Shown piece by piece: positions 11,945 through 22,593 of a DNA stretch of 64,000 nt. The translations under genes and the position numbers were made by a program. Positions within the stretch are counted from its first letter, which is position 1; every line of letters begins with the position of its first letter. The notes below the pieces were generated by a model. That model had not been told where the DNA came from, ran no database searches, and was given only the letters and a program-made list of their open reading frames with translations. The DNA comes from Eumeta japonica (lineage: Eukaryota; Arthropoda; Insecta; Lepidoptera; Psychidae). The stretch covers positions 186,001 to 250,000 of the forward strand of contig BGZK01000018.1 of the NCBI GenBank assembly GCA_005406025.1, given 5' to 3'.

Positions 11945-12236
11945 TTATGGTCAATCTCCAGCTCTTCAGCTATGTCGTTACAACTAATATGCCGATCTTC
12001 TCTACTCTTTCCAAAATGGCATCGACTTTATCCGTAACAGGTCGACCAGGACGAGGTTCATGATTGACATCAAAATTACGAAACTGAAAACGCTTACACT
12101 AGTTTTGTGCTACTCTTACCGACTCTGCATTAGGTCCATAAATGTTATAAATTTTTTTCGCGGTTTGTGTCGCACTTTTCCCTTTTTTGCTATAACCCTT
12201 CAAAATGTATCAAAATTCTACGTTAGATTTACTCAT
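11945..12236 (-). pseudogene. Mariner transposase N-terminal relic (lineage 2)
   Basis: Read on the minus strand from the ATG at 12236: MSKSNVEF, stop, YILKGYSKKGKSATQTAKKI, YNIYGPNAESVRVAQN, stop, CKRFQFRNFDVN, EPRPGRPVTDKVDAILERVE. This is the paired helix-turn-helix region of a mariner transposase (GRP linker visible). Stops and a frameshift make it inactive. It faces the relic at 11581 and its wording is of a different mariner lineage, so the two are independent insertions. Confidence 0.75.
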
Positions 12237-13390
12237 TGTGGTGGGCAAAAACAAAAGAAAAATGGTTGGATACTATTTTTAATTTTTATTCTTCTTTTTT
12301 TAAAATATCTTGTATTTAATGGTATCAAAACTAGCCAGATAGAAACATCACAACGAAAGAGATTTTAATGCAGCTTTTTACTTATACAATACGAAAAAAC
12401 CTTTTCCTCAACCTAACATAAACTAACTAATATTTCATGAAATAAAAAGACCGTTTTAAATATTTAACATTTAATGGCTTTTAGGAACGATTTTTTTTTT
12501 TGCTGCATTAATGCAGACGAAGTTTAATATATTCTTCGATTTCCCTTTTTTATAAAAGGAAACTATGATTGAATGTCATCAGTTATTCAAATAAATAACT
12601 CTTTGACAATTTCAAATATGTTGTTATAAAAAAAATTTTCTCTACTACACGCAAACATCTATAGTAAACCCGTTTTATTAACACAGATAAACACCAAAAA
12701 ATATATAAAGTAAATAAAAATAACCCAGATGCTTTTAAGTCCTTTGCTGTTCTGAAATCACAGTCTTTTATAATGCAAGAAGACATTTTCAAATTAACAA
12801 CTGTTTTTTACTATCACACAAGCGGTCGGTTGTCAAATGATATAATACACGGCTGGGTTTTACAATCCGGCTGGGATTTAGTAGGACACCGCGCGACGTT
12901 GCTTAATCGTAGAGTAAAAAAGCAATTAGCAGCGAACCTACCTGTGTGAGCCTATCTGTTGAGCGAATTATTGAAATGGCCTGCATAGAACTAGCGCGGT
13001 TTATTGTATTAAGCGACCCCAAAAGTTATCGTATGACGTCTTCGAAAATGTCGTCTTCGTGGTTATTTGAATTTGTTCATGTCAACTACAATGACGTTAT
13101 TAAAACATTCAAATGTATTAAAATGACAAAAAAACTGTTAATCTTGATGGCCTTTCTGTTGAAATAATAGATTCAATAATACTCTGCATTGCTCCATTGT
13201 TAGTAGTGATTTTTAATGATTACGTTGATTGTGGTCTGTTTCGTGATCTAATGAAGCAAAGTTATTCCAGTATTCAAATCCAGTAGTATATCTGACTTTT
13301 AACCGATATCAATACTCAGGAATTTTTTTGAAAAGCTTATTTTAAATTAATTATTGCCGTAATTTTATAATAATAATTTGATTAACGTTA
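12237..13390. other. Non-coding stretch
   Basis: No identifiable gene. A frame at 12946-13167 on the plus strand has no similarity and ordinary intergenic composition. Confidence 0.4.
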
Positions 13391-13394
13391 AACA

Positions 13395-13615
13395 ATTCGC
13401 ATTCACAAAGGGTCGCTCAACAATTAAAACCGGTGTTGAGCTTACTCAACAAATTTTTGTATGTCTAGGAGGGACGGGATTCACGGAACGCAATCGGTGT
13501 CTTCTATGATTTATCCAAGGCTTTTGATTGCGTTCATCTTGACGCGTTGATCAGAAAACTACATCATTATGGCGTCACGGGTCGATCGCCCGTAATAATG
13601 AGTGCAGACCGCCAA
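13395..13615 (+). pseudogene. LINE reverse transcriptase fragment
   Basis: Frames give QFAFTKGRSTIKTGVELTQQ and, after a frameshift, AIGVFYDLSKAFDCVHLDAL and IRKLHHYGVTGRSPV. These are reverse-transcriptase palm motifs of a non-LTR retrotransposon, including the catalytic-Asp box (FYDLSKAFD). Only about 70 residues survive; the YADD box and endonuclease are absent. The clade is not fixed; jockey/R1 or RTE are possible. Confidence 0.75.
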
Positions 13616-15320
13616 ATTAGTGGTTTATAATTTAACACATATTCAAGAATTGATGATTTGTATTTAACCCGGACGTTTAACCTGTGATGACAATCGACAG
13701 TTGCGAGCTATAATTTGGGAGCTTTTACAATAATGTAATTTTTTAAAAATTGTAATAGTAATACAATTTTCTTCTAGCCAAATTCATTAACTCCAGACTT
13801 CAGCCGTGGGTATTCACTTCTACCATACTTTCGGTTTTAAATTTTTCTATTGTATATAAACAAACAATTTACGTATGAAACGTAATTATATATTATACCC
13901 AAAAACTTTACTTTATGTAGGTTATACACTCATTTGTTTTACTAAAATTTGTTTTTCATTGAATTTAGGAAACATGTTTATGTCTTATTGTATTATTAAC
14001 TAAATACATATTTTTACATATATTTTCTCAATATAATGCAATTTTAACACTCCATGCCAAAATTGCCAGCCTCTGAAATCATTTCGTTGTATATATCTGT
14101 ACGTCGCAACTTTTTTTCTCCTATACTATTTGACTAGGTAAATTAAAATTTAGTGAAAAATATAAATTGTGGTACAAACAAACCCGTGTAATTTTTGAAA
14201 AATTTTTGTTTTTAGTTTAACGTCTGAAATCGAGTTTTAATTTTATGTAGTATTAAACGAAATTTGTGAAAGCACAAATTCAGTGGCATATATCAAATAC
14301 GTTTTATCAATAAAAATTACACATAAATACGGCCTATGATGTAATTTTGTAAATAAGGTGAGACCTTATTTACAAAATTACATCATAAATATCAAAAAAT
14401 AGGAAATATTCTTTAAGATTTTTTATATTTCTTAATTAACTTAAATAACGAAGTTTAAATATAGCACGAGATATAAAAAAAGTTATAATGTTTATTACTA
14501 ATATCTATGTTTACAAAATATTCATCCCAAGCAAGTATACACTTTTCCATGCATTTAAACGACTTGAATAATACATCTGACCACTCTTTTTCGGATACTT
14601 CAAAAATTTCATAATTATATGCAGCCTTCCACAAAAATAAGCATTTTAAAGAAAATATTTGATTTCAAACATGATCTGTTTTCAAATTTATCACTAAATA
14701 ACCAGTATTTAAGATGGTTTATAACTTGCCAGTATCAAATTGATGAGCAGAATATTTAATTACTTTAGGCATTCCTCCCGCAATTTTTATAAAAAAAAAA
14801 CTTTTCATTATTAAAATAGACGTAATAGTGAGTGATGAACCGGCTATTCACACCGTGTAACATATTTTTTTCTAAACAAATACGTATATAAGTTTGTGGC
14901 ACAAGCGTTCTTCTCGAGTGTCATTATATCCGGGTTTTGTTCATTGTATGGCTGTGTTAGTTCTGTTTTGTCAACAGTTTGTAAAAATGCGAACAAACAA
15001 ACACAACGCACATATATATCTAGGCCAACAACGGAATAACATGATAGCGACCGTAGCATACCTACGCGATACACCTTTCCTTATTTAGAAGTTCTGTGGA
15101 CGGACGGAGCTTCGTCACTACAATTACGTAAAATTTGTTTTCGTAATTCTTTTAACGTTTTTTTTTTTTTTTTTGCAATAGCGTTAAGTTTCCCTATTTT
15201 GATTTCGGCGACCGATTATGACAACGATTAGGTTGATTATGAAACAAATGTCTCTCCTTAGAAGACTTGACACGAACTGTTTGCAGATAGGCACTTGTTT
15301 CATCGTTGTTAATCGCATAC
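13616..15320. other. AT-rich non-coding DNA with a poly-T run at about 15155-15175
   Basis: No gene recognised. A perfect hairpin at 14336-14386 is listed separately. Short overlapping frames at 14844-15088 on both strands lack similarity. Confidence 0.4.
14336..14386. repeat. Perfect hairpin, 24-bp arms, 3-base loop
   Basis: Arms 14336-14359 and 14363-14386 are exact complements around GAG. This is the longest perfect stem in the window. Confidence 0.9.
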
Positions 15321-15324
15321 ATAG

Positions 15325-15605
15325 ATATCTTACTAGCTTCCCGCCCGCGGCTTCGTCCCCGTGTACATAGAATTTATTCTCTCGCTTCTTATTTTGAACG
15401 ATCTACCCGCTTTCATTTCCGGTTCCGTACTTTTCCTGATTTCGATCCCGATGATGCTTCTGATTACGGTCTCGACCGCGGTCGCATTTTCAATCTCGGC
15501 CCCGGTTCCCACTCTCGATTCTGCTTCGCGTACCGCTTTCAATTTCGATTCCGCTAACGGTCACGCTTCTGATTTATGTGATACCGGGAAAAAATGCTAG
15601 TGTCA
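15325..15605 (+). repeat. GATTCC-type repeat, full copy
   Basis: It starts TTACTAGCTTCCCGCCCGCG and ends GGGAAAAAATGCTAGTGTC. Between these are degenerate TTCCGGTTCCG, GATTTCGATCCCGATG and CGATTCCG words. Frames of 69-83 residues on both strands are products of the hexamer-like repetition, not genes. Confidence 0.7.
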
Positions 15606-15815
15606 AAATCTATACATATATAATGAAAATAGATTGTCTTTGTTCGCCAATCACGTAAAAACTACTAAATGTATAGACATGGGACTGGGACCATTCGATG
15701 CGGAATGATTTGTAGATGGTTCTAGGCTACTCATTTTTCGAATTCCGTAAATCCTTCGCCATTTTATTTATAAACAAAAATTACCCAGCGAAGCGGGCGG
15801 GTCAGCTAGTAAAAT
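15606..15815 (+). repeat. Repeat fragment ending CAGCGAAGCGGGCGGGTCAG
   Basis: It begins ATACATATATAATGAAAATA and ends CCAGCGAAGCGGGCGGGTCA followed by GCTAG. This phrase closes many short lepidopteran repeats. It abuts the GATTCC-type copy directly. Confidence 0.55.
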
Positions 15816-16032
15816 ATAAACTGTATTAGTCTGGGATAGAACAGTTTGAAAAATAAAAATAAATGAAATAAAAGTTCTGGACGTAAGGTATCCTCTCTCC
15901 TTTTCTCTACCTTTGACCACTTGTATGCGAAATTTCAACATGATCGGTTAAATATTTAAAACATGAAAGCGTAACACACAACCAAATGAACAAACAAACT
16001 TTTTTCGCATTTGTAATATTAGTCAGACTTGC

Positions 16033-16164
16033 CCCGAAAATCATTATCAATCATCATCAAACAAAACTAATAAGTTTCAGTTGCATATAATGATTTTCGG
16101 GTTAATATTCGGATAGAACGGTTGTAGTATGTAATAACATAATATAACCGTTCTATCCGAATAT
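16033..16164. repeat. Interlocking pair of inverted repeats
   Basis: CCCGAAAATCATTAT at 16034 is inverted as ATAATGATTTTCGGG at 16088-16102, and immediately after, ATATTCGGATAGAACGGTT (16105-16123) is inverted at 16146-16164 with a 22-base loop. Two adjacent stem-loops suggest a foldback element. Confidence 0.75.
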
Positions 16165-16324
16165 GAATTTTTAAACAAACCTATTATTGATAACAAGGCA
16201 AACGTATGAGTATGTAAGTACTTGTAAGTCTCCGATTAAGCCGAAGATATGCACAAGATACGATATGTGCAGACGGCTGCAAATTGCGTTTTACCTGTGA
16301 CTTTATTTTGTAGTATGTGGTTTT

Positions 16325-16605
16325 GATCACGCCAATGTTGCAACTTACCCTCCCACTATCTCTTAATTTCAAGTTAGGGGGTCGCTTTGCATCTCAAACC
16401 TACCACGCGGTTCATTGCGGGCGGACGATCCATTGCGGGCTGAGAGCTGATAGCGACCGTTCTCACAAACACGATGAGAACGGTCTAACTAATTTAACGC
16501 AAGTTGAAACCCCATTCGTCAACTTACACGTGATGAGGATCGAATCCAGTGCCTTCTCATTCGAAGATGATGCTCTTAGCCGCCGAGCTACTGACCGTAA
16601 CTTAA
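16325..16605 (-). repeat. tRNA-derived SINE
   Basis: On the minus strand the head reads GGTCAGTAGCTCGGCGGCTA, then AGAGCATC, and GGCACTGGATTCGATCCTCA. TAGCTCGGCGG (16580-16590) fits an RNA polymerase III A box and GATTCGATCC (16537-16546) a B box, 33 bases apart. The body includes a strong stem (GACCGTTCTCA with its complement) and runs to an A-rich tail near 16320. The far end and target duplications were not pinned down. It is not a tRNA gene because the acceptor and anticodon stems do not fold. Confidence 0.65.
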
Positions 16606-17721
16606 TTATGTACGTTTAATAAAGGATGAATGTTTTTCATCCCACGCTCGTTACAAAACGGTTTCTGCGGGCTTAATTAAGCGTTAGCATCTATTAATCA
16701 TGCTTGTTGCGATATTTGCCCATTAATGTGTTCGCTGACTTTTAAATAAATGATTGAATATATAGGTTTTTACGAAATTTTTATATTGATTTGATCAACA
16801 AGCTTGCAAGTAAACTCGACTATAATGATGAATATAAAATCGATAAGTACTTGTATGAAGGTGTTAATGTGAAATTTAAATAAAATTTAGTTGAGTAATT
16901 GTTTTGATCCACATTAAAATTGTGTATTAAAAAATAATAATAATAATTAATTATTGAACCATTCCAAGAAAAATACTCATCAGTTGTTTACTGAGAAGGC
17001 AATTCATTAAATTGGTGTTGAAAGAAATTACAAGTTAGTGAGGAAATTCTAAAAAAACGACGAAACGTTCAACAGGAATCAAGATTAAATGACCTTTTAA
17101 TACTACCGTCCTTTTCCATAAGATAAAAAAATTGCAATTAATATAAATTAACAACCAATACTCGTTCCTGTCGACGTCATCGTCTATGCAACTTTTGAGA
17201 ATAAAAATTAGACAAATTCTTTAATTTCAATTATATGATTTACTATTTTGAACTGACTTTATTTGTCTATACTCGTTTATTTTTTTAACTTAATAAATAA
17301 TTTGATATTTTACTCTCGACCACATCCGTGTTTATAACATAAAATAAAAAATAGACATATTACCTCTGGCGCTAAATAAAACTAGGTACTCCAAAAACTT
17401 AATATTATAAATGAATTATCGCCGAAAAACTTATGAAACCATGAAACGGCACTTTAAGTCGAGAACTTTCCTATAATAGCAAATTTAAATATAAAAACCA
17501 ACATTATCATATAGATAGTCTGGATATAAAATATTCTTTATTCTCGTTGTTGTATAGATTATTTAGTCATTTACTAAAATATAAATTTTATGATTATTCT
17601 TATTATAATTATGACTTTGTGTACATAAATATCCTTGTGTACATAAATAGCATAAAAGCAGTGCTATGCATGCCTCGCTACAATAGATGCAATGTTTCCT
17701 CCAAGAACAGCTATTACATAA
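16606..17721. other. AT-rich non-coding DNA
   Basis: No gene. A short direct duplication of TTGTGTACATAAATA lies at about 17616-17648. Confidence 0.4.
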
Positions 17722-17908
17722 TACGAGAGGCGTTCACTATGAAATGAGAATGAGGTACAAACTGTTAGGGACCATAAAAAAATCAATACTGGCTCGTGAT
17801 TCTGGAGTATTGATTAGAATTAAAAAAAAGAAATAATTTGAACATCTTTTATTTATTTTTTTTAATGTAAGACTTTTGAGGCAGTCTGTCGTAGGTGTTG
17901 TTGAAAAT

Positions 17909-19256
17909 GAAAAAAAAAAATGTGCGCGATTATTAAATATCTGTGCTTGAATAATTTTACAACAGGAGTTAATCGAGACCTACACGATGCTTTAGGAGCA
18001 AATGCTCCACCTTATTCTACAGCAGCCCGTTAGTGCGCCAAATTTAAACCAGGGAGAACATCCGCTAAAGATAATTCTCGCTCGGGTCGCCCAGCAACGA
18101 AAGCGACCGAAGAAATGATAAAAATTGTCGAAATAATTGTTTTAACAGATCGTCGTGTCACGGTACGTTTTATAGCCGCAGGAACAAAGATTTCGACTGC
18201 TAGTGTGCATAGCATTTTACACGAACAACACACGAACGCGAAAAAACTATTTACGCGATGGATCCCCAGAATGCTTTGCACAAAAACAAACCAGGTTGAA
18301 CATTTCTCTAGCTTCTTTGAAACTTTTACAACATGTTCCTTATATTTTTTTTACTCGATTTACAATCGTGGGTGAAACATAGCTCCACCACTACGATCCA
18401 GAAACAAAATTACAGTTTATGACTTGTAAAAGATCATCACTTCGAACCTCTTATAAATCTTGGACAATTACTTCGGCCGGAAAGATCATGGGCTCTCTTT
18501 TCTGGGACAGTAATAGGATGGTCATAATAGAATATCTCGACCGTGGAGCTATTGTTACGGGCTCTTTACATATAGAACAAATAAAAAAATTTCGTAAGGA
18601 AATTCCAAAAGAACGGCAAGAAAAATCAAAAACTGTTTTGTTCCATCAAGATAATACCTCGGCTCATACGTCCGCCGTAGCTATGATTGTAATTCGAGAC
18701 GCTGACTTCAAAATACTTGAGCATCCTCGATTTTCACCGGACCTCACCTCTAGTGATTTTTTTTTATGCTTTGATTCGATTTTAATTTAAGATATGCGTC
18801 TGTCCTTCATTGGCGTTTTTCTAGTAGAAGAAAACGATTTTTTTCTAAATATATTGTATAATTACGAATAATAAGATTTTTTGCAACTTTCGACTCAGGC
18901 GCATTTTTTATACAACAAAAAGCAGGAAACAAAAGACGTGCGTATTTTTTTTCGTTTTGTATATAAATTAATAACACTACTTACAAGACGATTAGACTGC
19001 GCAGGCATCGTGTTCGCTTTGTTTTTAGTATTGGATAGCGGATCATTTCATTAGACTGTGATTATGAACACTATCTATTTTCAAGGCTGAAGGAGTATCT
19101 GAAAGAACAGAGATGCGAAGATGATGAAGCAGTAGTCGCTGCAGCACAGGAACTTTTAAGTGCTGAGCATGAAGTATTTTTTGAGGAAGGAATTTTAAAC
19201 TTAAAAAAAAGATTTGTCAAGTGTATTATTCTGAAAGGCGACTATGTCGAAAAATA
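17909..19256 (+). pseudogene. Mariner transposase, frameshifted and interrupted
   Basis: The N terminus carries a stop after HDALGANAPPYSTAAR; the linker DNSRSGRPATKATEEM, then DRRVTVRFIAAGTKISTASV and TRWIPRMLCTKTNQVEH follow. After a frameshift come ETHLHHYDPETKLQF, SAGKIMGSLFWDSNRMVIIE, LFHQDNTSAHTSAVAM and HPRFSPDLTSSDF, which contain the HQDN and SPDL catalytic blocks of the DD34D-type nuclease. The frame then leaves homology, and after about 300 bases resumes with YLFSRLKEYLKEQRCEDDEA through KCIILKGDYVEK and a stop at 19254-19256. The protein cuts and pastes the element in the nucleus when intact; here several disruptions abolish it. Confidence 0.85.
18765..19065. repeat. About 300-bp insertion inside the mariner transposase
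   Basis: Transposase similarity stops in SPDLTSSDFF and resumes with YLFSRLKEYL about 300 bases later. The intervening sequence has no frame and no obvious terminal repeats; exact borders are uncertain by roughly 10 bases. Class unknown. Confidence 0.6.
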
Positions 19257-19322
19257 ATATAACATTTAATAAAAGTCACCGGCAACATGCCCATTCTCAC
19301 TTCGTATTGAACGCCCCTCGTA

Positions 19323-19979
19323 ATTATAAAACAGAAATAAATAACCTAATTTTACAGGATATATGTCTCGCGATGGTCCATACAATGTAAGACCGAACTA
19401 CCTAAATCAAATTTTTATGTTTAAATTTTTTGATATTTGCAACATTTATTTAATTAAAATTTTATGCACTATGTACGTTGTCTAAAAATTAATTCTTCTA
19501 AACCTTTTCATCCAAGGCTATTTGCATTATAATGAATTAAAACGTATTAATAAGTAATACTTATATGAGAACAACCAGTCCCATTTATAGAAACCATTAA
19601 CAACTTGTCGCAATTTTATTATCAATAAACAGGCACATTTCAATATTGCTTTTCATTAAATTAGATTGCAGAATCTACAATGTTGTAAACATTTTCAAAC
19701 GAACGGCATTACAAAGTCATTTAAATGCTTCTCGTTCTTTGAGTGTCTACTATTTTCGTTGCGATTATTGTAAATAAAATCGTATCATAAATAAAAGTTA
19801 GAAAAAACGAATGTAAAATAAAATTTAATATTTTTATTCTGACCGGTAGGTATATGTATTGATTCAATATCATTATTGAGAACTTTCACGTCACTTATGG
19901 CAATTTGATGCAATATGTAGTATTAGATTGAAATTAATTGAACAAAAAAGTGCTACGACATTAAATAGAATGATTTTTA
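19323..19979. other. Non-coding gap between the mariner and the hAT element
   Basis: AT-rich sequence with nothing recognisable. Confidence 0.4.
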
Positions 19980-20689
19980 CCTCCTATCAGTGGCGGCGCT
20001 AGGCGTCAGCGACTACGGCGACCGCCGACGGCCTCGCGCCTGAGGAGGCCTCGCAAACAAAAAAGTTTTATCTACAAGTTATTAAAAATTTAGTTATTCT
20101 TATTTAGGTATTTTCACACGCATGCGGGGCTGAAGTAACTTCACGAGTTTTCTGAGTCGTCTGTCTGACAACGCTATGAAATGAAAAGCAATAAGGCGCA
20201 TAAGAATCGGGACGGGGAATCCCCGTGTCGTTTAATTGTTTAAATTTCTATTCTTCTGTGAGCGTAAACAACTATTCTTCCATACGGCAGCGGCGCGGCT
20301 TAGATATGTTATACGCAAAGCAATACTTGCAGACTCGCATGCTCAAAGGTTCTTTATAATGTGTTTTATTATTATAGTCAAAACCCCGACGGGCGTTCTA
20401 TTGGATAAAAATGTTCTTAAATTATATTGTGAATTTGTTATTTATTTTATATTTGTAATGTAAGTCAATATTGAATTTTTAACATCTTTAACAAAATTAA
20501 TACCTAATTTCATTACAATCAATAGGTAAATATATCTTTTACAAGTCGAAAATATAACATATTTTTCCATAGAAACCGAAATAAAAACATGGATAATAAC
20601 CTAGTTTTAAAACTGTGCTACAATGTTTGTTTAATATGCGTCGAAATTCGTAACTAGAAAGAAGAAAAAACTATTGTTTTATTTACACC

Positions 20690-20935
20690 GAGTTTTTTTC
20701 CCGACTGCCGAAGTGTATGTTTTTATTAGAGCTTATGTATATATGTGGGTATGTGTGTCTACAGGCCTACAACCTAAACCGTTAGACCGATTTCAACATA
20801 TGTGGTATCAATAGATTCGTCTCGGTTGGGGGAGTGTTATAGTAAATAGTGTTTCAATAGGTACTAAGTATTTCTCCGCCCGCGTAAAATTTGTTTTCGC
20901 GAAAGCAGTCGGGTTTTTGTTTCATTTAATCATTT
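20690..20935. repeat. Small element with TTTTTTTCCCGACTGC inverted ends, nested in the hAT
   Basis: TTTTTTTCCCGACTGC at about 20694 is inverted at about 20915-20930 (GCAGTCGGGTTTTTGT). The interior has CTACAACCTAAACCGTTAGA and a CTCCGCCCGCGTAAA motif typical of dispersed lepidopteran repeats. Confidence 0.5.
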
Positions 20936-21349
20936 ATCTTTCTTGTTTCACGTTTTACCTATCCTAGTATTATTTTATGTTGAAAGAATACTGTACCGCA
21001 CGAGATAAATGGACCATACATGTCTTGCGGTGTGTTGTTCATTCAATACAAAGTAATATAGGATAGGTTTGTACCGCTATATATTTTTTAGCTTTTCCAT
21101 AAAAAAAAAAACTGCAAATAGCAGGTTGCTACTGCGTGTTTGCCAAATTACCCTTCTTAGCATAATTAATTAGTGACTAAATAAAACAAAATATTCTGGC
21201 ATGTAATGGGCATGGATGTATGATGGATGATCACAACTACCTTTTATAATATGTACTTATATAACATGGAGTATAGGTACCCACTTCAAATTTAGTTTAA
21301 GTAGGTACTATATCTACCAAACTTTAATACCAAATATTTTTAGGTCACC

Positions 21350-22352
21350 ATGTCTGGAGGACCCACTAGAGACAGAGATATAGGGAGGAGATGGGAATCC
21401 GGTGCATCAAATAGAAAAAGAAATAGAAGCTTTCCGTGTAGACTTTTTTCACATTTGCAGACTCAGATGATAAAAGAAGGATGTTGTGACTGAAGAGATC
21501 TGAGTCGGATATTGCAAAGACAAGAACCAAGTCAAGGATATATGAGAGTGCATGATTAAATGGATAGAATTCTATAAAAGAATCAAACACGCAGAAACAA
21601 TAGATAAGGATAACGAGAGACTGATTAGAGAATCGGTACAAAATATTGGTATAATTTGTTTGAAAGATTGATAGATATTATAAACTACTTAGCCTCACAC
21701 AATCTGGTATTTAGAGCTCATCGAGAATCCCTTAAATTGAACGATTGCAGAAACAGTGGCATATTTCTAAACTTATTTAAGTTGTTTTCCAAATATGATT
21801 CGACACTACGGGAGCACATACTACGTATTAATGAAAAACAACTTACTCAACGTTATCTGAGCTACGACATACAAAATTAATTAATGACATTAATATCTAA
21901 ATCAGTCATTGACGAAATTATACACAGAGTTAAACAAGCAAAATACTACGCCTTCTTGTTCGATTGTACCAGAGATGTGAGCCGTGTTGAAAAAATGTCA
22001 ATAATATTAAGATTTTGCAATTTCTCAACAGGAGCGATAGAGGAACATTTTGTTGGGCTTATTGCCGTCACAGAAACAACGGGAGAGTATTTAACAAATT
22101 CAATATTACAGGAGCTGAAAAGAAATGGTCTAGATATCCAAAACTGCCGAGTACAGGGATATAATAACGGCGCCAATATGGCCGGCATTAATAAAGGTGT
22201 CAAAACAAGAATACTCAGTTAAAATCCAAGAGCATTCTTCACGTCGTGCGGATGCCACAGTTGGAATTAGCTTTTGATAGATGCAGCTAACTCTTCTACA
22301 ACAGCCAAAACATTTTTCGGCTTCATCAATAAAATCTATGTGCTCTTTTTAA
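21350..22352 (+). pseudogene. hAT transposase (ZMYM1-like, DUF4371), N-terminal part only
   Basis: Reading starts MSGGPTRDRDIGRRWESGAS after a possible splice acceptor (TATTTTTAG). After a frameshift it continues INYLASHNLVFRAHRESLKL, LKLFSKYDSTLREHILRI-like wording, then a stop. The main block reads DEIIHRVKQAKYYAFLFDCT, RVEKMSIILRFCNFSTGAIE, VTETTGEYLTNSILQELKRN, and GLDIQNCRVQGYNNGANMAG, the last being the conserved C-x-G-Q-G-Y-D-N-G-A-x-M-x-G motif with D replaced by N. A last piece in another frame ends LLIDAANSSTTAKTFFGFIN. The catalytic Asp region is partly present but the C-terminal half and dimerisation domain are gone. Confidence 0.85.
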
Positions 22353-22593
22353 AGTCAAGCATTTATTTTAATTTATATATGTTTAATTAATTTTAGTCAT
22401 TTGATTAGCGCTCTGTTTGATTAGCAAACTCGTTAGCAATGCAATAATAAAACTCGTTTACATACTCATACATTAGTTTATAATTTGGCTCGTTTAATTC
22501 GATATTTTCTTTTTGACTGGGAAATGCAAGATGCCTCGCAAACCTGGTGTCGCCGACGTCCACGAGTGGTCCAGCGCCACCACTGCCTCCTAT

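Larger units (their letters stand above)
17724..19320 (+). mobile_element. Mariner element with both terminal inverted repeats
   Basis: The left end CGAGAGGCGTTCACTATGAA matches the inverted right end CGAGGGGCGTTCAATACGAA and similarity continues to about 30 bases; TA flanks both sides (17722-17723 and 19321-19322), as expected for Tc1/mariner. The element is 1597 bp, about 300 bp longer than a usual mariner, explained by an insert near 18765-19065. It is inactive (see the transposase entry). Confidence 0.9.
19988..22585 (+). mobile_element. hAT transposon with 8-bp target duplication, internally deleted
   Basis: The left end CAGTGGCGGCGCTAGGC is matched by the inverted right end CAGTGGTGGCGCTGGAC. 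The 8 bases outside the left end (CCTCCTAT, 19980-19987) are repeated exactly outside the right end (22586-22593), the hallmark size for hAT. Inside lies part of a ZMYM1-like (DUF4371) transposase. At about 2.6 kb with no C-terminal hAT dimerisation domain, it is a deletion derivative. Confidence 0.9.

Noticed and set aside
15306..15600. Frames of 69-83 residues on both strands, rich in R/F or S/T
   Set aside because: They arise from the GATTCC-like hexamer repetition, which opens several frames at once.
16520..16605. tRNA gene
   Set aside because: Only A and B boxes are present; no acceptor stem or anticodon loop can be drawn.
16317..16619. 100-residue plus-strand open frame
   Set aside because: It overlaps the antisense of the tRNA-derived SINE with its A and B boxes and has no protein similarity.
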